Assembly (NCBI GenBank): GCA_913776675.1 | Contig: CAJYRE010000552.1 | Span: 1-7,024, forward strand | Length of the DNA: 7,024 nucleotides | Source: Rhizobiaceae bacterium | GTDB lineage: Bacteria > Pseudomonadota > Alphaproteobacteria > Rhizobiales > Rhizobiaceae | Reading direction: 5' to 3' | Shown: positions 6,354 through 7,024 of the stretch, one piece after another | Layout: every line of letters begins with the position of its first letter | Numbering within the stretch: position 1 is the stretch's first letter | Program-made: the position numbers and the translations under genes | The notes under the pieces: generated by a model | Told to the model about the DNA's origin: nothing | What the model saw: only the letters and a program-made list of their open reading frames with translations | Database searches by the model: none

Positions 6354-6872
6354 TCAGTGTTTGGAATCGTTGGATGATGTCAGTTCGCTGATTGCCCTGA
6401 CGATAAACTCGGCTTTCGCCCGCGTATAGCCATCTCCATCATAACGATACTGTGCGGCAAGCTGTTGTTTTAGGAGAGCATACTCTCTTGCCAGAGCCAG
6501 ATCGGCCCGAAGGCGGTCTCGAAACAGGATTCGTTTCTGATGGGTGTCACTCTTTGGTGGGCAGAGATAGACGCGGTAGCCCGGCGCACCAGGCTTGAGA
6601 AATGCAAACACACCATCCCCATAACGCGCACCCCGCGGCTGATAGCCATTGCGTTCAAGTTGCGTGCAGGCTTCGGCGATGGTTTCAGAGGCTTCAACGG
6701 TAATATCAATATCAATCAGAGGCTTGGCAGCCAATCCGGGCACAGCCGTGCTGCCGACATGATGGATGCAAGCAATGGGAATGGATAAAATCCCGGCCAG
6801 CGTCTGCTGCGCTTGCGCAAACCGCTGTGGCCAATCCTCATCGTAATCCACGATGTCCACACGGGTCGCCAT
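6354..6872 (-). CDS. GrpB family protein (UPF0157, nucleotidyltransferase fold)
   Basis: This 172-residue protein belongs to the GrpB/UPF0157 family, found alone or fused to dephospho-CoA kinase in other bacteria. Its precise reaction is not established. The family signature is clear: IHHVGSTAVPGLAAKPLIDI (36-55) gives the G-S motif and the two acidic residues D54/D56 of a nucleotidyltransferase-like active site. The N-terminal VDYDEDWPQRF (8-18) and the later RVYLCPP and FRDRLRAD blocks also fit the family. The length is normal for a stand-alone member. The ATG at 6872 lies nine bases past the tldD stop and has no clear Shine-Dalgarno sequence, so translation may be coupled to tldD. Confidence 0.9.
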   Translation of the reverse strand: MATRVDIVDYDEDWPQRFAQAQQTLAGILSIPIACIHHVGSTAVPGLAAKPLIDIDITVEASETIAEACTQLERNGYQPRGARYGDGVFAFLKPGAPGYRVYLCPPKSDTHQKRILFRDRLRADLALAREYALLKQQLAAQYRYDGDGYTRAKAEFIVRAISELTSSNDSKH

Positions 6873-6881
6873 CGGTGGTTT

Positions 6882-7024
6882 TTACGTCCGCGTTCCGCCC
6901 ACAGTCACCTGATCCATGCGCAGATGCGGCTGGCCGACGCCGACGGGCACCCATTGCCCGGCCTTGCCGCAATTGCCAATGCCGGTGTCGAGCTTCATGT
7001 CATTGCCAATCATCGACACGCGCT
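6882..7024 (-). CDS. tldD: Metalloprotease TldD, C-terminal end (partial)
   Basis: Only the last 46 or so codons are in the window; the gene continues past the right edge. They encode a conserved TldD C-terminus: [20 protein letters not shown] followed by [20 protein letters not shown] and a two-residue end. This matches the E. coli TldD ending (MIGND, GVGQP and TVGGT blocks). TldD pairs with TldE (PmbA) as a zinc protease that degrades or matures small peptides, such as microcin leaders and the CcdA antitoxin. The metal site lies outside the window, so activity cannot be judged. It heads the visible part of the minus-strand cluster. Confidence 0.93.
   Translation of the reverse strand, partial: RVSMIGNDMKLDTGIGNCGKAGQWVPVGVGQPHLRMDQVTVGGTRT

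Noticed and set aside
1..7024. CRISPR array, tRNA/rRNA, transposase, phage or toxin-antitoxin genes
   Set aside because: No regularly spaced direct repeats, cloverleaf or rRNA-like segments, or matching proteins were seen; the stand-alone MazG-like protein has no toxin partner beside it.

Overview
The window looks like chromosomal DNA of an alphaproteobacterium, most likely of the order Hyphomicrobiales (Rhizobiales). The clues are moderately high G+C, a penicillin-binding DD-carboxypeptidase with a C-terminal SPOR domain, a SoxR that appears to control a transporter directly with no soxS nearby, and intergenic palindromic repeats of a kind I associate with Brucella/Agrobacterium/Rhizobium-type genomes. 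I cannot fix the genus from sequence alone.

Layout, left to right. Positions 1-87 hold a palindromic intergenic repeat cut by the window edge. It overlaps the stop codon of a minus-strand polysaccharide (NodB-type) deacetylase (84-1118). A 190-base gap follows, with a weak promoter candidate, a solo repeat arm and a hairpin. Next is a 14-helix MFS exporter on the minus strand (1309-2751). It diverges from soxR (2839-3318, plus strand), and a near-perfect SoxR box sits between them. A secreted D-alanyl-D-alanine carboxypeptidase follows (3439-4767, plus). After a second, complete copy of the repeat (4867-4973) comes a small MazG-like nucleotide pyrophosphohydrolase (5067-5372, plus). This converges, with two bases between the stop codons, on a minus-strand cluster. 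Read in its own direction, that cluster is the 3' end of tldD (7024-6882), a GrpB-family nucleotidyltransferase-fold protein (6872-6354), a small AT-rich two-helix membrane protein (6342-6046) and a HAD phosphatase (6031-5375). Gaps within the cluster are only 9-14 bases, so it is probably one transcript.

Functionally this is mostly ordinary housekeeping and stress-response content: envelope polysaccharide or peptidoglycan modification, redox-drug sensing and export, nucleotide and phosphate-ester housekeeping, and the TldD half of a peptide-maturing protease. The clearest regulatory logic is the soxR/MFS pair. SoxR oxidised by redox-active compounds should activate the exporter from a promoter with an over-long 19-base spacer, while the same box overlaps the start of soxR's own transcript.

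I found no convincing new multi-gene system. The most interesting signal is non-coding. The repeats at 1-87 and 4867-4973 share one architecture: a roughly 41-base palindrome with a 3-base loop, followed at nearly identical spacings by the same three short sequence blocks. Their stem sequences are almost wholly different, as if the stem evolves or is exchanged as a module.
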